Below, one piece after another: positions 47,523 through 59,699 of a stretch of 64,000 nucleotides of DNA (positions within the stretch are counted from its first letter, which is position 1; each line of letters opens with the position of its first letter). The notes beneath the pieces were generated by a model, which worked only from the letters and a program-made list of their open reading frames with translations, ran no database searches and was not told the DNA's origin. A program made the translations under genes and the position numbers. The stretch covers positions 2,604,001 to 2,668,000 of the forward strand of contig JAYKYS010000019.1 of NCBI GenBank assembly GCA_036924285.1, in the 5' to 3' direction. This DNA is from Asterella californica (lineage: Eukaryota > Streptophyta > Marchantiopsida > Marchantiales > Aytoniaceae).

Positions 47523-47886
47523 GACAGAAATGTATTTAATCGCACCCCTAATATGTTTGTCAGACTTGATCTCATTCCTCTTAACTTTGTGTTACTTGAT
47601 TGCACTCTTGACTGACTATAGCATGTCCAGTCGGTCAAAAAGTCACATAATCAGAATACGGAAAGTGCATGTCAGTCGTCAACCATGTACTTTTATGAAA
47701 AGTAAATTTGAAATACCTTTATGGTAGATTATCTCTTAGTTATCTTAACACAGCATTTTTCCATATATCACGATAAATCGATTGAACCTGTTGTTACGAG
47801 TTAGAGATACGCTAAAATAACACAAAATTAAAAAAGATTGGTGAAGTACGCAAAACGTATAAGAGGTGCGATCAAGTAAATCTTTG
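47523..47886. mobile_element. MITE-like element, copy 4, with target-site duplication
   Basis: The left arm starts near CAGAAATGTATTTAATCGCA; the right arm ends GCGATCAAGTAAATCTTTG. It is flanked by perfect 8-bp direct repeats CAACAAGC at 47515-47522 and 47887-47894. An 8-9 bp duplication suits hAT or Mutator superfamily transposases. It is noncoding. Confidence 0.8.
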
Positions 47887-47899
47887 CAACAAGCTTCCA

Positions 47900-48590
47900 T
47901 CCGACAGTACTTCTTTCCCCTTGCACTTGTATATACAGGACGAGGTCTCATGATAAAGCATGCATGTGACGTCCCTCTGTACACATGAATACTGTACATG
48001 CTGGAAGTACGATGACAAGGAAGATTACTGCGTGACTCATTACGGTACCGTTCAAGTGCGCAAGAGCCTGTTCAAGCCAATCTTCCGGACATAGGGGTAC
48101 CGTCAAATGTTGGACGCCTGTACCCAACGTTTGTTTGTTTGATGTGGGAGGTGGAGTGGAAGTCAGTCGTTCCGTTCCAGTCGAACCGAGGGCGAAGGCA
48201 AAGTTTAGTTTATTCGTCTCGTAGCTGTGCTCTCTCTTATCGTTTTCAGCTTTGTAATCCATCGATCGTGCGCCTGCATAGATTCCAGATTCCAGCAAAC
48301 TGTGCAGCACTCACACAAAGTGGGTACCCTTTGTCTCATTGTTATCCACTTTCTAAACTGCAGACTCAAAATTGTTAAAAGGCTTCTCGGATGATTTTCT
48401 TTTCCGTCCATCCGATGGTGATATTATTATTCTTTCTCGGTGCATGTGTAGAAAATCTGTACCAAATGAATGAGAAAGAATGTATCTCTAGCATATGAAG
48501 TAGATTCTCTACTTACTTCTATAAAGTGAGAGTTTCCAGACGAGAAAGCGATATCTACAGATACGAAAAATGAACTTTAATTTACAAGAA
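47900..48590. other. Intergenic, no supported gene
   Basis: A minus-strand frame of 120 codons (47948-48310) shows no motif or family resemblance. Confidence 0.4.
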
Positions 48591-48598
48591 TACAAACA

Positions 48599-48854
48599 TA
48601 GAGATTTACTTTACCGCACCCCTAATAAGTCTTTCAGACTTGACCTCAATCTTCCTAACTTTGTGTTACTTTACCACACCTCTGATTACCAACAGCAGGT
48701 TTACTTTTCTGTAAAGACACTACATTAAGATAAATAAAAGATAATCTAATCTGATAATTTATTGTAAAATAAATTTATAATCAAATAACACAAAGTTAAG
48801 AGAGATGGGTAAAGTCTGAAAAACTTATAAGAGATGTAGTAAAGTAAATTTTTG
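48599..48854. mobile_element. MITE-like element, copy 5
   Basis: The left arm has GAGATTTACTTTACCGCACC and TAACTTTGTGTTACTTTACC; the right arm has AACACAAAGTTAAGAGAGAT and AAGTAAATTTTTG. Shortest complete copy (about 256 bp). The flanking 9-mers do not match convincingly. Confidence 0.7.
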
Positions 48855-49039
48855 AAGAAAAGCAAACGGATGAGGAGACCCATCGATAGGAGATAGGTCC
48901 AGTTTTCAGCGTAAGCTTGGTGTTAGATAATTCAGTTGTGACTTCTATATTATTTCTTTGTATTTTTTATAAATATTTAGAGATAGATATTTTTTTGTAT
49001 TCATGATATTTTTCTATGGTATAGATATTTTTTGGACAA

Positions 49040-49560
49040 GGATCGAGTCGCTTTTCGCACTTCTATTCAAATCGGAGTCGGTTCAAAGACAGTTTAGCTC
49101 AAATTTCTGTTATCGGTTCATTTTTTAAACGCTTCAGTTTTTCACATGAATAGTGTTTAAACGTTCCGGTTCACCAAGTTGTTGATCTTTAAGCGGTTCG
49201 GTTCTATAGTCTTCAGAAAAATATTACAGTTTAATGATAATCATATTTTATTATAATAAATTTTAGATTATACACTAAATACTATAGTATCAAGTTAAAT
49301 TAAATTATAATCAAACAAAATCTAAAGTTTATTGATAATGCAGATGAACATCAAACGATTCGATTCATAAACATTTTGGTTCTGTAACAAGCTTTTATAA
49401 AATAATTCGGTTAGAAAATAATTAAGTTCAATATTTTTGAAAACAGTTAAGTTTATAAATATTTTAACTCAAAAATTTAAAATAGGTTTAGTTTAGACCT
49501 AAACTAAACCTATTTCGGTTCCACGTAGAACAATTTTGTTTGGAACAGAACTGAGCTGAG
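49040..49560. repeat. GGTT(C/T)-rich degenerate tract 1, with a 17-bp hairpin
   Basis: Dense in GGTTCGGTT, CGGTTC and AACGATTCG-type words. Similar tracts occur at 53540-53730 and 60640-61110, sharing words such as TTACAGTTTAATGATAAT. Within it, AAATAGGTTTAGTTTAG (49480-49496) and its exact complement (49499-49515) form a hairpin with a 2-nt loop. Confidence 0.65.
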
Positions 49561-50080
49561 TCGACTGCTACCCATCAAACCGAACAAGGGAAAAGAGAAA
49601 CCCAACAAATTAAACACCCAAACACCCAGAAGTTGAAGAGAAAATCGAAGCTAAGTTTCGCAATCTCTAGCTGTAAAGTCGCATTACAAGCACAGTATTG
49701 AATTTGCATGCACTATGAACTTCTGGCCGCTTTTTGTTATAGAGAAAGAAAGAAATATTATATAAAAACTCTATACTAAGCTAACAAACATTATTAATCT
49801 TTTTAAATGTTAAATGATAGTCATACTGGAAATACGAGAACATTGAACTATAACTTATAACGAGAGTGCGAGAAGACGCACTTCTGCACTTACATATGCA
49901 AAGAGTTGTTCATAAACTTGTCACCTTTAATTATGAATTTAATTTATCACTTAATTTTTTTTCCAACGAAAAGATTAGATGATAAATTAAACCCTTGTAT
50001 ATTCTGATGGAGGAGGTGAAATATTCAAAGAATACTCCTAATATGAATACTTTTGAAGACGCCTAAAGTGAATACTTTTG
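49561..50080. other. Intergenic, AT-rich, nothing recognised
   Basis: No gene or repeat identified. Confidence 0.4.
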
Positions 50081-50242
50081 CAACCGGCGGGTTCGGTTTC
50101 CTTCGCTGTATAGTTTTAGGGCGATAGTGCCTGGGCTAGCGCCAGAACTTGTCGTGGCGCGGGCCGGGGCACTTTACACTGACTGAACCTAGCCGGCACG
50201 GAGTACGCACTTGTGGTGGTCGTCAGCAAGGGTTGAGTTGAA

Positions 50243-50255
50243 AAACCCTAAACCC
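50243..50255 (+). promoter_or_regulatory. Telo-box-like AAACCCTAAACCC
   Basis: Plant telomere-type repeats of this length are common promoter elements (telo boxes) of growth-related genes and also occur as interstitial telomere scraps. It sits in a locally GC-richer stretch upstream of the weak spliced-gene candidate at 50414. Confidence 0.35.
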
Positions 50256-50413
50256 GTAAAACCTCCTCTTGATAAATTCTTCTGGGAAAGTGTGAGCAGT
50301 CAGTCATCACCACCTGCCCAGAAGAAGTTGCTCTCCTCGTGTTTCTAAGTTCACCACTCCTCGTCCTCCACCACGACGAGTATATGTATACACATATCAG
50401 CAGGTGCGATTTA

Positions 50414-50940
50414 CATGAGAGCAATTGCAATAGGCAATGCTACTTCATGTGCTACCGGTATGTGATAACTTTAAGTTATTTAGCTGTTCTTTTTCCGTTC
50501 GGTACGTTGTAACTTGGCCCTTCGGGTCCCTCTTTCCCTTGTATTGTTTGATGGGTATTTCAATCCGTTGGCTATCATTGCGTCACGTGTTACCCTATGT
50601 AAACACACATCTCTCTTCTTCTAAAGGACAGAATGCAGCACCTCATCAAACGCGGCGGACACGACCGATGCAAGAGCCTCGCCGAAACAGAGAAACAGAT
50701 CAATGTCGGGAACCTCTTCACCACGTTTCACGTTAAAACCTCAGTTACGGTTTCTAACTACAGTACTGTATGATGATTAGTGAGCATGACTAGAAATGAC
50801 TGCTGGCTTTCTTGATTTAGCCAGTTGTTACTCTCAAAGACGGTTCCCGTATGCCGTGACTGACAGCAAAGACAAGTGGCACGTCATGCAAGTTCCGATG
50901 CTGCGATGTATTGAATTAGTGAAGGTCGATCTTTTCTAAG
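50414..50940 (+). other. Weak candidate for a small spliced gene
   Basis: ATG at 50414, donor CCG/GTATGT near 50457, acceptor near 50627 (TTCTAAAG), an exon of about 110-120 bp with two open frames, then a possible 72-nt intron (GTTTCT to TTTAG at 50820). The exon frame reading RMQHLIKRGGHDRCKSLA looks protein-like but I recognise no family, and its phase does not fit the proposed first exon. Unproven. Confidence 0.15.
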
Positions 50941-51734
50941 CTCCAACATCAGAGAATTTGGAAGGCGAGGTTTGTTCTTCAACGTCATAATTACCCAATT
51001 AGAGGTTCTTTAGTTAAGTGTGCTACTGTTTACTTAGATACAGCTTCTCGTGGTACACGATTCAACTACTAGAACCACCTAAACTATGGAAGTAAAAGCG
51101 CCTCCCACCCTTTCCGTGCATCAAATCTACCGAGTCATCATGGCGACTCGATTCTCCTCTCCTTTTCCTCTCCACTTCGCTCCTCTAACTTGTTTAGAGG
51201 GTCGGTCAACTGAAACGGACGAATCAATCACGGAACGCTCGTTTCATCTATTTTGCAGTATAATGACACTTCGTTACAATCACACTCGTTACAGTCACAA
51301 GTATTACAATCACTAATCTCAGAGAGATTAAAAGTTTTCTAACCTGAATTTTCTTTTATAATCATTATCGTCTTGCATGTAAACATATCTTTCTCCAAAA
51401 AATTATAAAAGAGGTGATTATAGATAATATGGTGTTATAGATATTGCTATTTTACATCATGTAGAGATTGCAAAACTCTACTTCATGCGAACAATTTCGC
51501 AAAATTATGCATAGTATTATCCGTGATTAAAGAGTTTTTTTACCCTCTTGATGGTAAAGCTTAGAGTCTCTAAGCTTTCTCATCAGAACTTCCAACCCTC
51601 CAAGTGGAATACTCTATTGAAAATCGAAAATTCACTCCCTCCATCCTCAGGTTGCCGTCTTCCTAAACCTGATTACTATTCGTAGCCAGTAGTTTTCTCG
51701 GAACCTGGTCATCACATCGCTGAAACCGATCTTC
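50941..51734. other. Intergenic, no supported gene
   Basis: A 76-codon plus-strand frame at 51086-51316 includes an ATG at 51139 with a Ser/Pro-rich start. No family recognised. Confidence 0.35.
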
Positions 51735-51738
51735 GCAA

Positions 51739-52604
51739 TATTTAGCACAGACAAAGAGTTTAATGACGCATGCCCATGGCCATGAGATATTGCTACCCGT
51801 CTGTCTAATCTCTACCGTAGGGTCAACTTTATTCGCTCATCTTTGTGAGCGATGAGTCTACATAAATTGTCAGTATTTATTATAAAGATGCCGCGCAGTG
51901 AATGGCATCTTTTCTTATCTTCACGCGGTTGAAATTAATTTAATTAACTTTTCGCTCACTATTACGCAGCGCTCGGGGCTAATCGGCATTCTTTGTATTC
52001 TCAACCGGTTAGAATTCTGAAAAGTCGAGTTAAAATTATATCTAACCGGATTTCTTGGAGGTTAAAATTTTACAAAACGACAATATATTAGTTAAGAAAA
52101 CCGGGAAGACTAATAAATAACTGAAAAGAATCGGGTTTTTGTTCATTACCGTCAGATAATTTTTGATTCTTAGAAAATTTTACCCCGAGCACTACTATTA
52201 CGGTTAGAATAATATACATAAATAGTAACATTAACTATGTTGTACATTATCATACATTGGTAACTGAAACGTGAGCTTGTTGAATTTAATGAAAATTGTC
52301 TCTGAAACAAAACTTCGTAAGAGAATCAAAGAGTGAAAAGCTAAATCTTGTTATTTTATACAAATCATGCACTATCCAGATGTAAGTTTCTGGAAGCATT
52401 TCACTCACAATACATGTTCTATGCAAACTTTTCACTGATCGATGTTTATTTCTTCTCTGTTTCCGTTCAATGTAATGAGCGAATAGTTGAGTGCGTGAAT
52501 AGAGTTGACGCTACGGTATAACCTATTTAGCACAGACATGGAGTTTAATGACGCACGCTCATGATCATGAGATATTGTTGTCCGCCTGTCCAACCTCTAT
52601 CACC
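51739..52604. repeat. Direct repeats of ~80 bp flanking ~700 bp
   Basis: About 51739-51816 and 52524-52604 share TATTTAGCACAGACA, GAGTTTAATGACGCA, ATGAGATATTG and a CTGTC-AA/TC-CTCTA end. They could be remnants of terminal direct repeats of a small non-autonomous retroelement. The interior is noncoding. Confidence 0.6.
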
Positions 52605-53539
52605 AAAATCAGACGTGAAGAGATTTTCTACAGAGACAAGGATCTTAAAGACAGTGGCCTTCTGTCGCTTTACAGATTCAACAAGGACCTTAATCAAACA
52701 ACCTGCGGTCGCACATGAAAAAAATTTTGAACTTGAGATCTCTCAATACTTATGGATGAGAATACTCAACACGCTACGTCACATCGATGATAAATTCTAT
52801 ATCAAATTTCATTATTCATGATACTGACGTGAATCTCTGCCCGGATGTGCCTGCTCGGGTTAGCACGCGGCAGCCTTAAGTGTGGATTATAGACTGTTTA
52901 ACTTCTAAAGAAACCGGTGAGATGACCTATAATATTTCCTCATCCTTAAAAAATATAGTGGAAAGGTAGAAAAAGACCTGTCCTAACAGGATTTCTCTTC
53001 AACTTCTTCTAGGTCCCCTTTCTCCTCGCAAACATACCAACATCCCTTCTACTTCCGGTCCACCTTCCAATGGGAGAATTAATACCTAGGAAGGCCATGG
53101 CTTTTGATTTTTCACAGTATGAGTACTTTAAAAGATTAAAGAGAAGTAGAACATACTTTGAAAAAAATTTAAAAGATTCTCTTTAATTTTTAACCCTAAA
53201 CGTCAGAATCGACACCTTAGGTCGGAAAGAGTTTCCCTTCCACAAAGGACTGCCGTAGGTTACTCTCCGTTGGTAAAGGTCATTATCCCTAGGTCTCGTT
53301 TGGAAACATATTTCTAACGAGTTGCACAAAAGGAAAAGAGTTTCAAAATGCATGTACATGTGGGTAACACAATATACTTCAACAGAAATCAAATTATTAA
53401 TCATAGGAACTCAAAGGTTCAAGCAGAAACAAAAGAAAGTCACTCCATCTTTTAGCAAAACCAGTTTTGCACCATACGCAGTGTTTCTGTGATAATTAAA
53501 CCAGGTGATATTATTTCTAAAGCTAATTACTGTTCTCGT
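52605..53539. other. Intergenic, no supported gene
   Basis: Short frames only; nothing recognised. Confidence 0.4.
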
Positions 53540-53730
53540 ATCTCAATGTCTAGACAATTGAGTTCAAACTTGTCGGAATCAATTTGGTTCGATTATTCCT
53601 AAACAGTTGGATTCATAACTCTTTCAACTAGTTCAGTTCAGAAACGGTTTAATCTGTAAACAATTAGATATCTTACAGTCTGATTCTAACCGCATTGTTT
53701 GATTTGTAACTGTTAGGTTAAAAATGGTTT
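53540..53730. repeat. GGTT-rich degenerate tract 2
   Basis: Words such as TTTGGTTCGATT, GTTCAGTTCAGAAACGGTTTAA and GTTAGGTTAAAAATGGTTTAG; same composition family as 49040-49560 and 60640-61110. Confidence 0.5.
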
Positions 53731-54318
53731 AGTTTTGATATTCCCTATTATCTCTCGTTAGATCTATCTGTCTTGCATACCTATGCGAGGTGCTCTCCTT
53801 TCTCCTACTGTTATCTTGGAACGACTGTTAACTCTTTAGGTACCTTGTGAACTACTGACTGACTTTCATCGACACTCGGTCACATCTCAATCACATACAC
53901 ACGTGACTGATTAAAAACTTAATGTCTAGATGGGTTTATGATTATAAAGCAACAAACCTGAATTGGGTTTGAGGTTTAGTACCTGAGGTGGAGACTTAGG
54001 TGGGACACTTTCTGAAAACGTTAGAGAGGAAGGGACTGAAACATGAAGGAGACGACTCCATATCCTTCCCCACGTCCTTGTACAGTGAATTTCATTTTCT
54101 GTTATCAGAAATGTGCAAATGTTATAAAAGTATTTTATAATAAGTAATTAAAAAATTTTGAATTAATTCTTAACTGCTATACGTTAATCAGTCTCGGAGT
54201 AGTCAACTCATTAAGATATAACCCATAAGTGGAATCCGGGCTGATGTGTTGCTGGGAGGATAAGTCCGGGGCACTATTTCTCAAACCGTGCCGTTTTCAG
54301 AAGACATTAATTAATGTA

Positions 54319-54379
54319 CACCCATGTACACTTTGAAGTGTACATGGGTGAATATCCTCCTTCGAAAGTAGAGGATATT
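54319..54379. repeat. Two back-to-back hairpins
   Basis: CACCCATGTACACTT (54319-54333) and its complement (54336-54350) have a 2-nt loop. Immediately adjacent, AATATCCTC (54351-54359) and GAGGATATT (54371-54379) have an 11-nt loop. There is no spacer between the two structures. Confidence 0.85.
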
Positions 54380-54441
54380 CCCAAAGGGACCGTCTCGAAT
54401 TGAACGTCGAGTAAGACAATCAGAGTATAATATTTAAAGCT

Positions 54442-55243
54442 CATGGATGGATTTTTAGAATTTCGTCAATGAGATTTGTAAGTTTATCAAGCATCATCAA
54501 TTTTTTAACGAGGTCTTTTTCTTTTTTTTTCTCCAAGTGTTGGGGGTGGGTGCCACGTGAACACACATGTGAGAATAAAGGTGGATCTCAAAAACTGCCA
54601 TCTACACATAGTTTTCTTCCCATTTGTTTTTTGTTGGGATGTTGAAATTCTCGCGTGTGGAAAAGATAACTCCAGTGCCATATGGACACACGTCAAAATC
54701 GTTTTACCTCGAACACAATAATGCAAATCAGAGAGTACCACGTAGCATTCTCTGATTCATTTTTATTTGATTTTTTATGATATGAAACCATAAAAACTAC
54801 CTAAGATGGTAGATTTTTGATCATTTACCATCTTATTTACTCAGAAAATCATTATCTTTGAATGTTGGATGTTACCACGTGTCCGCAAGTGTTGTGAGGG
54901 TGTTGTTAATCACCAGAAGAACCCAAAATTTCAGGTTGGAGTGAAATTTCGGTACCACATTTCCATGGAAGAATTCCTTCCAAATGTTGGGTTGGATGCC
55001 ACGTGACACATGTGCGATGTACCATCCATGTTACCTGAAGATCTAGTACTCTTTTGACACGTGGTAGATATGTCACCACATAAATCCAAACCTAGAATGT
55101 TATGAAGGCTAATCTGCCACGTGGAATCTCCCATACTTGTGTCTGAAATAGAAAATGACTATAGTAAAAAAATAATTTATTAATTAATTCTCAGTCACAC
55201 ATCTGACAAATCTTAGTAACGGAATTCTAAAAATCCATCCATG
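54442..55243. mobile_element. TIR element with five G-boxes
   Basis: The ends CATGGATGGATTTTTAGAAT (from 54442) and its inverted copy (ending 55243) continue with weaker similarity to about 40 bp. GCT borders both sides (54439-54441, 55244-55246), a possible 3-bp target-site duplication. The inside repeats a (A)TGTTGG...GCCACGTG motif and holds CACGTG at 54554, 54876, 55000, 55058 and 55118. It is noncoding (the small frames are not conserved). It fits a non-autonomous DNA transposon; superfamily unknown. Confidence 0.7.
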
Positions 55244-55246
55244 GCT

Positions 55247-56640
55247 AGCAAGCAGTCCTCCTCTAATTGTCTCCCTCAACATGGATTTCAAGATGATCCT
55301 TCTAGAGTCATCTTTCTCTTGTTTTCGTCCTCTTCTCTCAAACGTTTTTGGAAACGGTGTCGTAGTGAGAGTCTTTCATTTGAGAAAAGGTGTATCTTCT
55401 ACATGTGGTTAGCGATTGATGCACATTGAAGCAACTAATATCTTATAATTCTTATCGATCTTTTTGTCAATCTAAACATTTTTTTCTCAATAAAAGATAA
55501 AAATAACCACACAGAAATGTTGAATGATCATGGATACGACAAACATAATAGATGATGATACAATCTCTCGGTAGTATTCCTCTCTGAAGTTCCTCACTAC
55601 TAGGACTTGGTATATGACTTTGGATCGATAGATGTGCTTTATCTCGCACTCAATGTTAAAGTTTATCGATGGGAGTTGATTTAAATCCATCTTTTGTTTA
55701 ATAAAGATAAAACTAGTAAGATTTTATTCTTAACTGTAAGTGACAACAAGTAAGATCACAAGGACAAGTGAGAGCATAACTTACGCGGTAAAGTTATGCC
55801 CAAAAGATCCTATGAAAAACTGTTAGAAATGATTACTCATAGATATATATCGTGGTGGTCTTATGTGTGTGAGTCTGTTTTAGTATCGATACTTTGTGGA
55901 TCTCCTTGTCATGTATATTGAGTAAGGTAAGAGATGGACGAAGGGCTTGATCTACCGTCAAGGTTTTCATTCCAAAATCTCTTTTAGATCAAATTGATGT
56001 ATGTTGAACGAGTATTATCCCATACTAAGATCACTGAAAGGGGTAAGGGACTGATCCTCCTCCTACTGAAGGTATAGTTGTGAGTGTGTTGTGAAACTTA
56101 TGTAAGTCCGATCGATCTGCTGGAGGGTTAGAGTTTGTTACTTGTCTATGCATTGTGTTTTGTTTTTTATGTTTAAATGTTACTTTGACTAGTGGTAGGT
56201 CTGACCTTTCTTTGGTGGAGGAGGATGTAACATGTACGCTATGAACTCGGAACCTTGCGGTATGAGACGTAAAGTCTTGAGGTCGATTCTTCTTAGACAT
56301 TGAGTCGCGATGCAACCTGGACGCAACTCAGTAGCATCGGATGCAAGTTGGTTGGTGTGGCGCATACCGCAAGCCCAACTCTGCGATGTATATTAGAATT
56401 TAAGTTTACATTGATGTTGTGTGTTGCAACTTACAAAAGACACATGCTACGGCAATGATTAAATGCACGTGCATGGAGACGAATATCTCAGCTTGTGGTT
56501 AGCTGGAGGAAATGCATGGTGTCTCTTATCGGAATTTTATTTGTGAAGAGAGATTTAAGATGAGTAGCTAGAAGTGTCCGCTTTGTCTTAAGGAACCCGT
56601 ACATATTTTCGGATGGGCAAGATTGATGACAAAGATATGG
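55247..56640. other. Intergenic, no supported gene
   Basis: Short frames, none recognised. Confidence 0.4.
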
Positions 56641-56647
56641 TTAGGAT

Positions 56648-57260
56648 TTGTTGGAATAAAAGAATATTCTCTTTATATGAAAATTCCTTTGTGGCTTTTG
56701 AAAATATTAAAATATTCATATAGTTGTATTTTGATATTTATTTATGTGTGATATTTATCTTCTTACTGAAAAATAAGTAGAGAGAAATTTAAATAGTTAA
56801 ATATATCTTAAATCATAATTATATGATTTAATATTAAGTTCTGACTTGCTACGCAAGTTCAGAAAGTAGAAAACAGAGACTTTTGTCTTCAGGTGTCTTC
56901 TAAATAGCTGATTGAAGCTATTTCCTTTAAATTAGCTGACTATATTTCCTTCTAAAATAGCAGAAAGTCATGCATGTACAGATGGTAGGTTGAATAGTCA
57001 GCCAGAGATGGAAGTAGCTCAGCTACTTGCTAAGTGACTTCCGGAGGCAGAAAGGAAGTAGATGGAGAAGTTGAGTTTTCCTGTTTGTGTTCTAATCTAC
57101 TTAACAAAACCAGGAGTTAGCTTTGCTGACTAGGTAAGTGGTCTGATCTGAAGGACCTGAAGGAAACTAGAGCTCCTTCAGATCCCATGAAACAGTATAT
57201 AATCCTCTTCTGGGTTCAGAGAAGAAAGAGCTGAGTCTGGGAAGCCGTCGGGCTGCCAAA
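56648..57260 (+). repeat. Candidate LTR (solo)
   Basis: Begins TGTTGGAATAAAAGAATATT, typical of copia LTR starts, and contains a TATATAAT promoter-like site (about 57196) followed by a GAGAAGAAAGAGCTGAG leader. No partner LTR or primer-binding site was identified, and the 3' boundary is uncertain. Confidence 0.35.
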
Positions 57261-59209
57261 GTGTATACTGAGACTTTGGATTTTTTAGTATATTTTTGAC
57301 TTGACCAGAGCCTTGGCCCAGTTGGCACTTTTCTAATCGTTTGGAAAAACAGTAGGATCGAAACTAGATGGTTTACTTTCGAATTTTTGAGTTTTGACAG
57401 TTTATGTCAGGGTCAAAACTTTACCGATTTATAGCATGAGTTGTGAGTGTCCGTTTGGGCTGATTCTAAGTGCAATCGATTCAATTTGCTGAGGAGCTCA
57501 ATCCTGCCAAGTTTCAGCTCGAGATTTGCTCGAGAGAATTCAGTGGTCCGAGTTGAAGTTTGACTGAATTTCTATCATAGGAAGTTATCCTCTCGAGTGA
57601 GCGTTTGAGGTTTTGAGGATAAGAGAGTGAGCATTAGGTGCATCCAGAATGCCACAAGCAAGGAGACGCTGAGCACTGCTCCTATGAGTCGTCTTTCACT
57701 CTGTTAATGGTTTCAAAAGAGTTTTCGAGTAGCTCTGACGCTGCAATTTATTTATATTTTAAATTGGAGCTGTTTGCATGTATTGCTTGTTGCTGTGTGG
57801 GTGTAGGTTGCGCAGGAGAAGCACATCAGTTTTTGACAAGTTTTTGGTGATTTTCTGTCTGTGAGATCAAGAGTTGCGTCCAGGAAAATGTAAACGTGAC
57901 AGTTCACCAACCGTTCATCCAAAGACACAAAACTTGATGCTCTAGATTGAAAACTTTTTGCATCCATCCGTCTTCAGTTCATCATAACGTTCGATCCACA
58001 AAACATCCGGTGATGAAATTTAGAGTCAGAGCTTCAACAACCGATAGGTTACGAGCACATCAAATTTGATTTCAATCTAATGGTGCACTCACTCAATCTC
58101 ACAAATCTTTCATTCTATATAGAAAGTTATGCAATTCTCTCACTCCACAAACTTCAAATGTTCATAACTCATGCCTTAGACCTCCAATTCGAGCAAAATT
58201 TGAGCTCAAGTTGCTCCTCCCGTCGAGATCTCTCCATTCATGTCCCCAGCTCTCTCAAATTCTCTGTAAAAGTGTCTGATTCCTCCTGAAACATTCTCGT
58301 AGATAGATGACAACTTATCTTCACTTTTTGAATAATCAATATGAATGTAAAAGACTCAACTTTGTCCTTTTGCACACATTGGAGACCTCTAGCAAAAATC
58401 AGAGCATTCTAAGCTCATATAAGCAAGGCTTTCACGTCATTACTTTACAAACTACACAAATGTGCTCAAAATGTATTTATACACGTCATTTACAAACTAA
58501 ATGTTTGTGCAATAAGACAACGATCTCACCTAATTCTCTCGAACTCTTTGGATCTATTGCAACGAGGAGTTTTATTAAGTTTTTTTTATTGATGTTTCCT
58601 TTAACTCCCATGACATTCTCATAACTTCAATTTTAAGTCTTCTACTGAACTCGCCATTGAATTCTATCGACTACATTCATAACTCTTCCATGGATTCGAT
58701 TCATTTTCCGTAAGATCTAGAGCATAATTCGAAGCAAGTCTTTCATACAATATCCTCATGAGATTGTTCTCTTGTCTAGCAGCATCGCTCTAGACAAAGA
58801 TAGTGAACAAAGGCCAGGTCTGCAAAGTCAAAATGATTTGATATCGACCATGTACCTCTTACAGTACGTGGTGTTTCTATCATCATCACCTCTTTTACTC
58901 TAGACTGCGTAGAACCAAAGTTGCGTGTCATTGGATGTACAAGATAGACATGCAATGTCTTCAAGACACAGTTGGGACAAAATGCCCTCGTTTTCTCGTC
59001 TAACTATAATAAAGTGGAACCTGGATAAATATGTTGGGTCTAGAGTAACGGAATCCTAATCTCTACAGAAAACTAACAGTATAACATCGTAGTCATCTCA
59101 GTATTAAGATTAACAAATATTCAACAACTCAGTATGACCATATATATTATATAATAATAACACATCAGAATAAAAAGACATACAGTAAAATACACTATGT
59201 GTATATAAG
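57261..59209. other. No recognisable gene; retroelement-like leader sequence possible
   Basis: Frames up to 105 codons, none with a family motif. The sequence may be internal to the retroelement suggested by the preceding LTR-like block. Confidence 0.3.
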
Positions 59210-59564
59210 CAGAGATTTACTTGACTACACCTCTAATATGTTTGTCGGACTTGACCTCACTTCTCTTAACTTTATGTTACTTGATCACACCTTTAATTAG
59301 CAACAACAGATTTATCACTATGTAAAATTCCTGTACTAGATAAATAAACAAGAATTTAGACTAATGATTTACTAGAAGATATTTTAGATAACACTTTTCA
59401 TACAAACAGATGACTGACTACTAACATACACTTCATGATAACGTGACATTTTGATTTACTAAACTTGTGATAACAGCGAAAGGTATAGTCAAGTAATGCA
59501 AAGTTAAAAAATATCGTGTCAACTCCGAGAACTGTAGTAGGGTGTGCGGTTAAGTAAATTTCTG
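59210..59564. mobile_element. MITE-like element, copy 6, with probable 9-bp target duplication
   Basis: Starts CAGAGATTTACTTGACTACA and ends GGTTAAGTAAATTTCTG (355 bp), with inverted arms carrying CTTAACTTTATGTTACTTGA and CAAGTAATGCAAAGTTAA. Flanks GTATATAAG (59201-59209) and GTATATGAG (59565-59573) match at 8 of 9. This is the best-preserved arm pair in the window. Confidence 0.8.
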
Positions 59565-59699
59565 GTATATGAGTGAAAAGTCCAAAGATGTTTAAATTGA
59601 ACAATGATGTGAAAGCTTTTATTACGCTATACATTACTATCACGTATTTAGTATCAATTGGTACTATAGCTGGTTGGTCAACAGAGTTCATACATTAAT

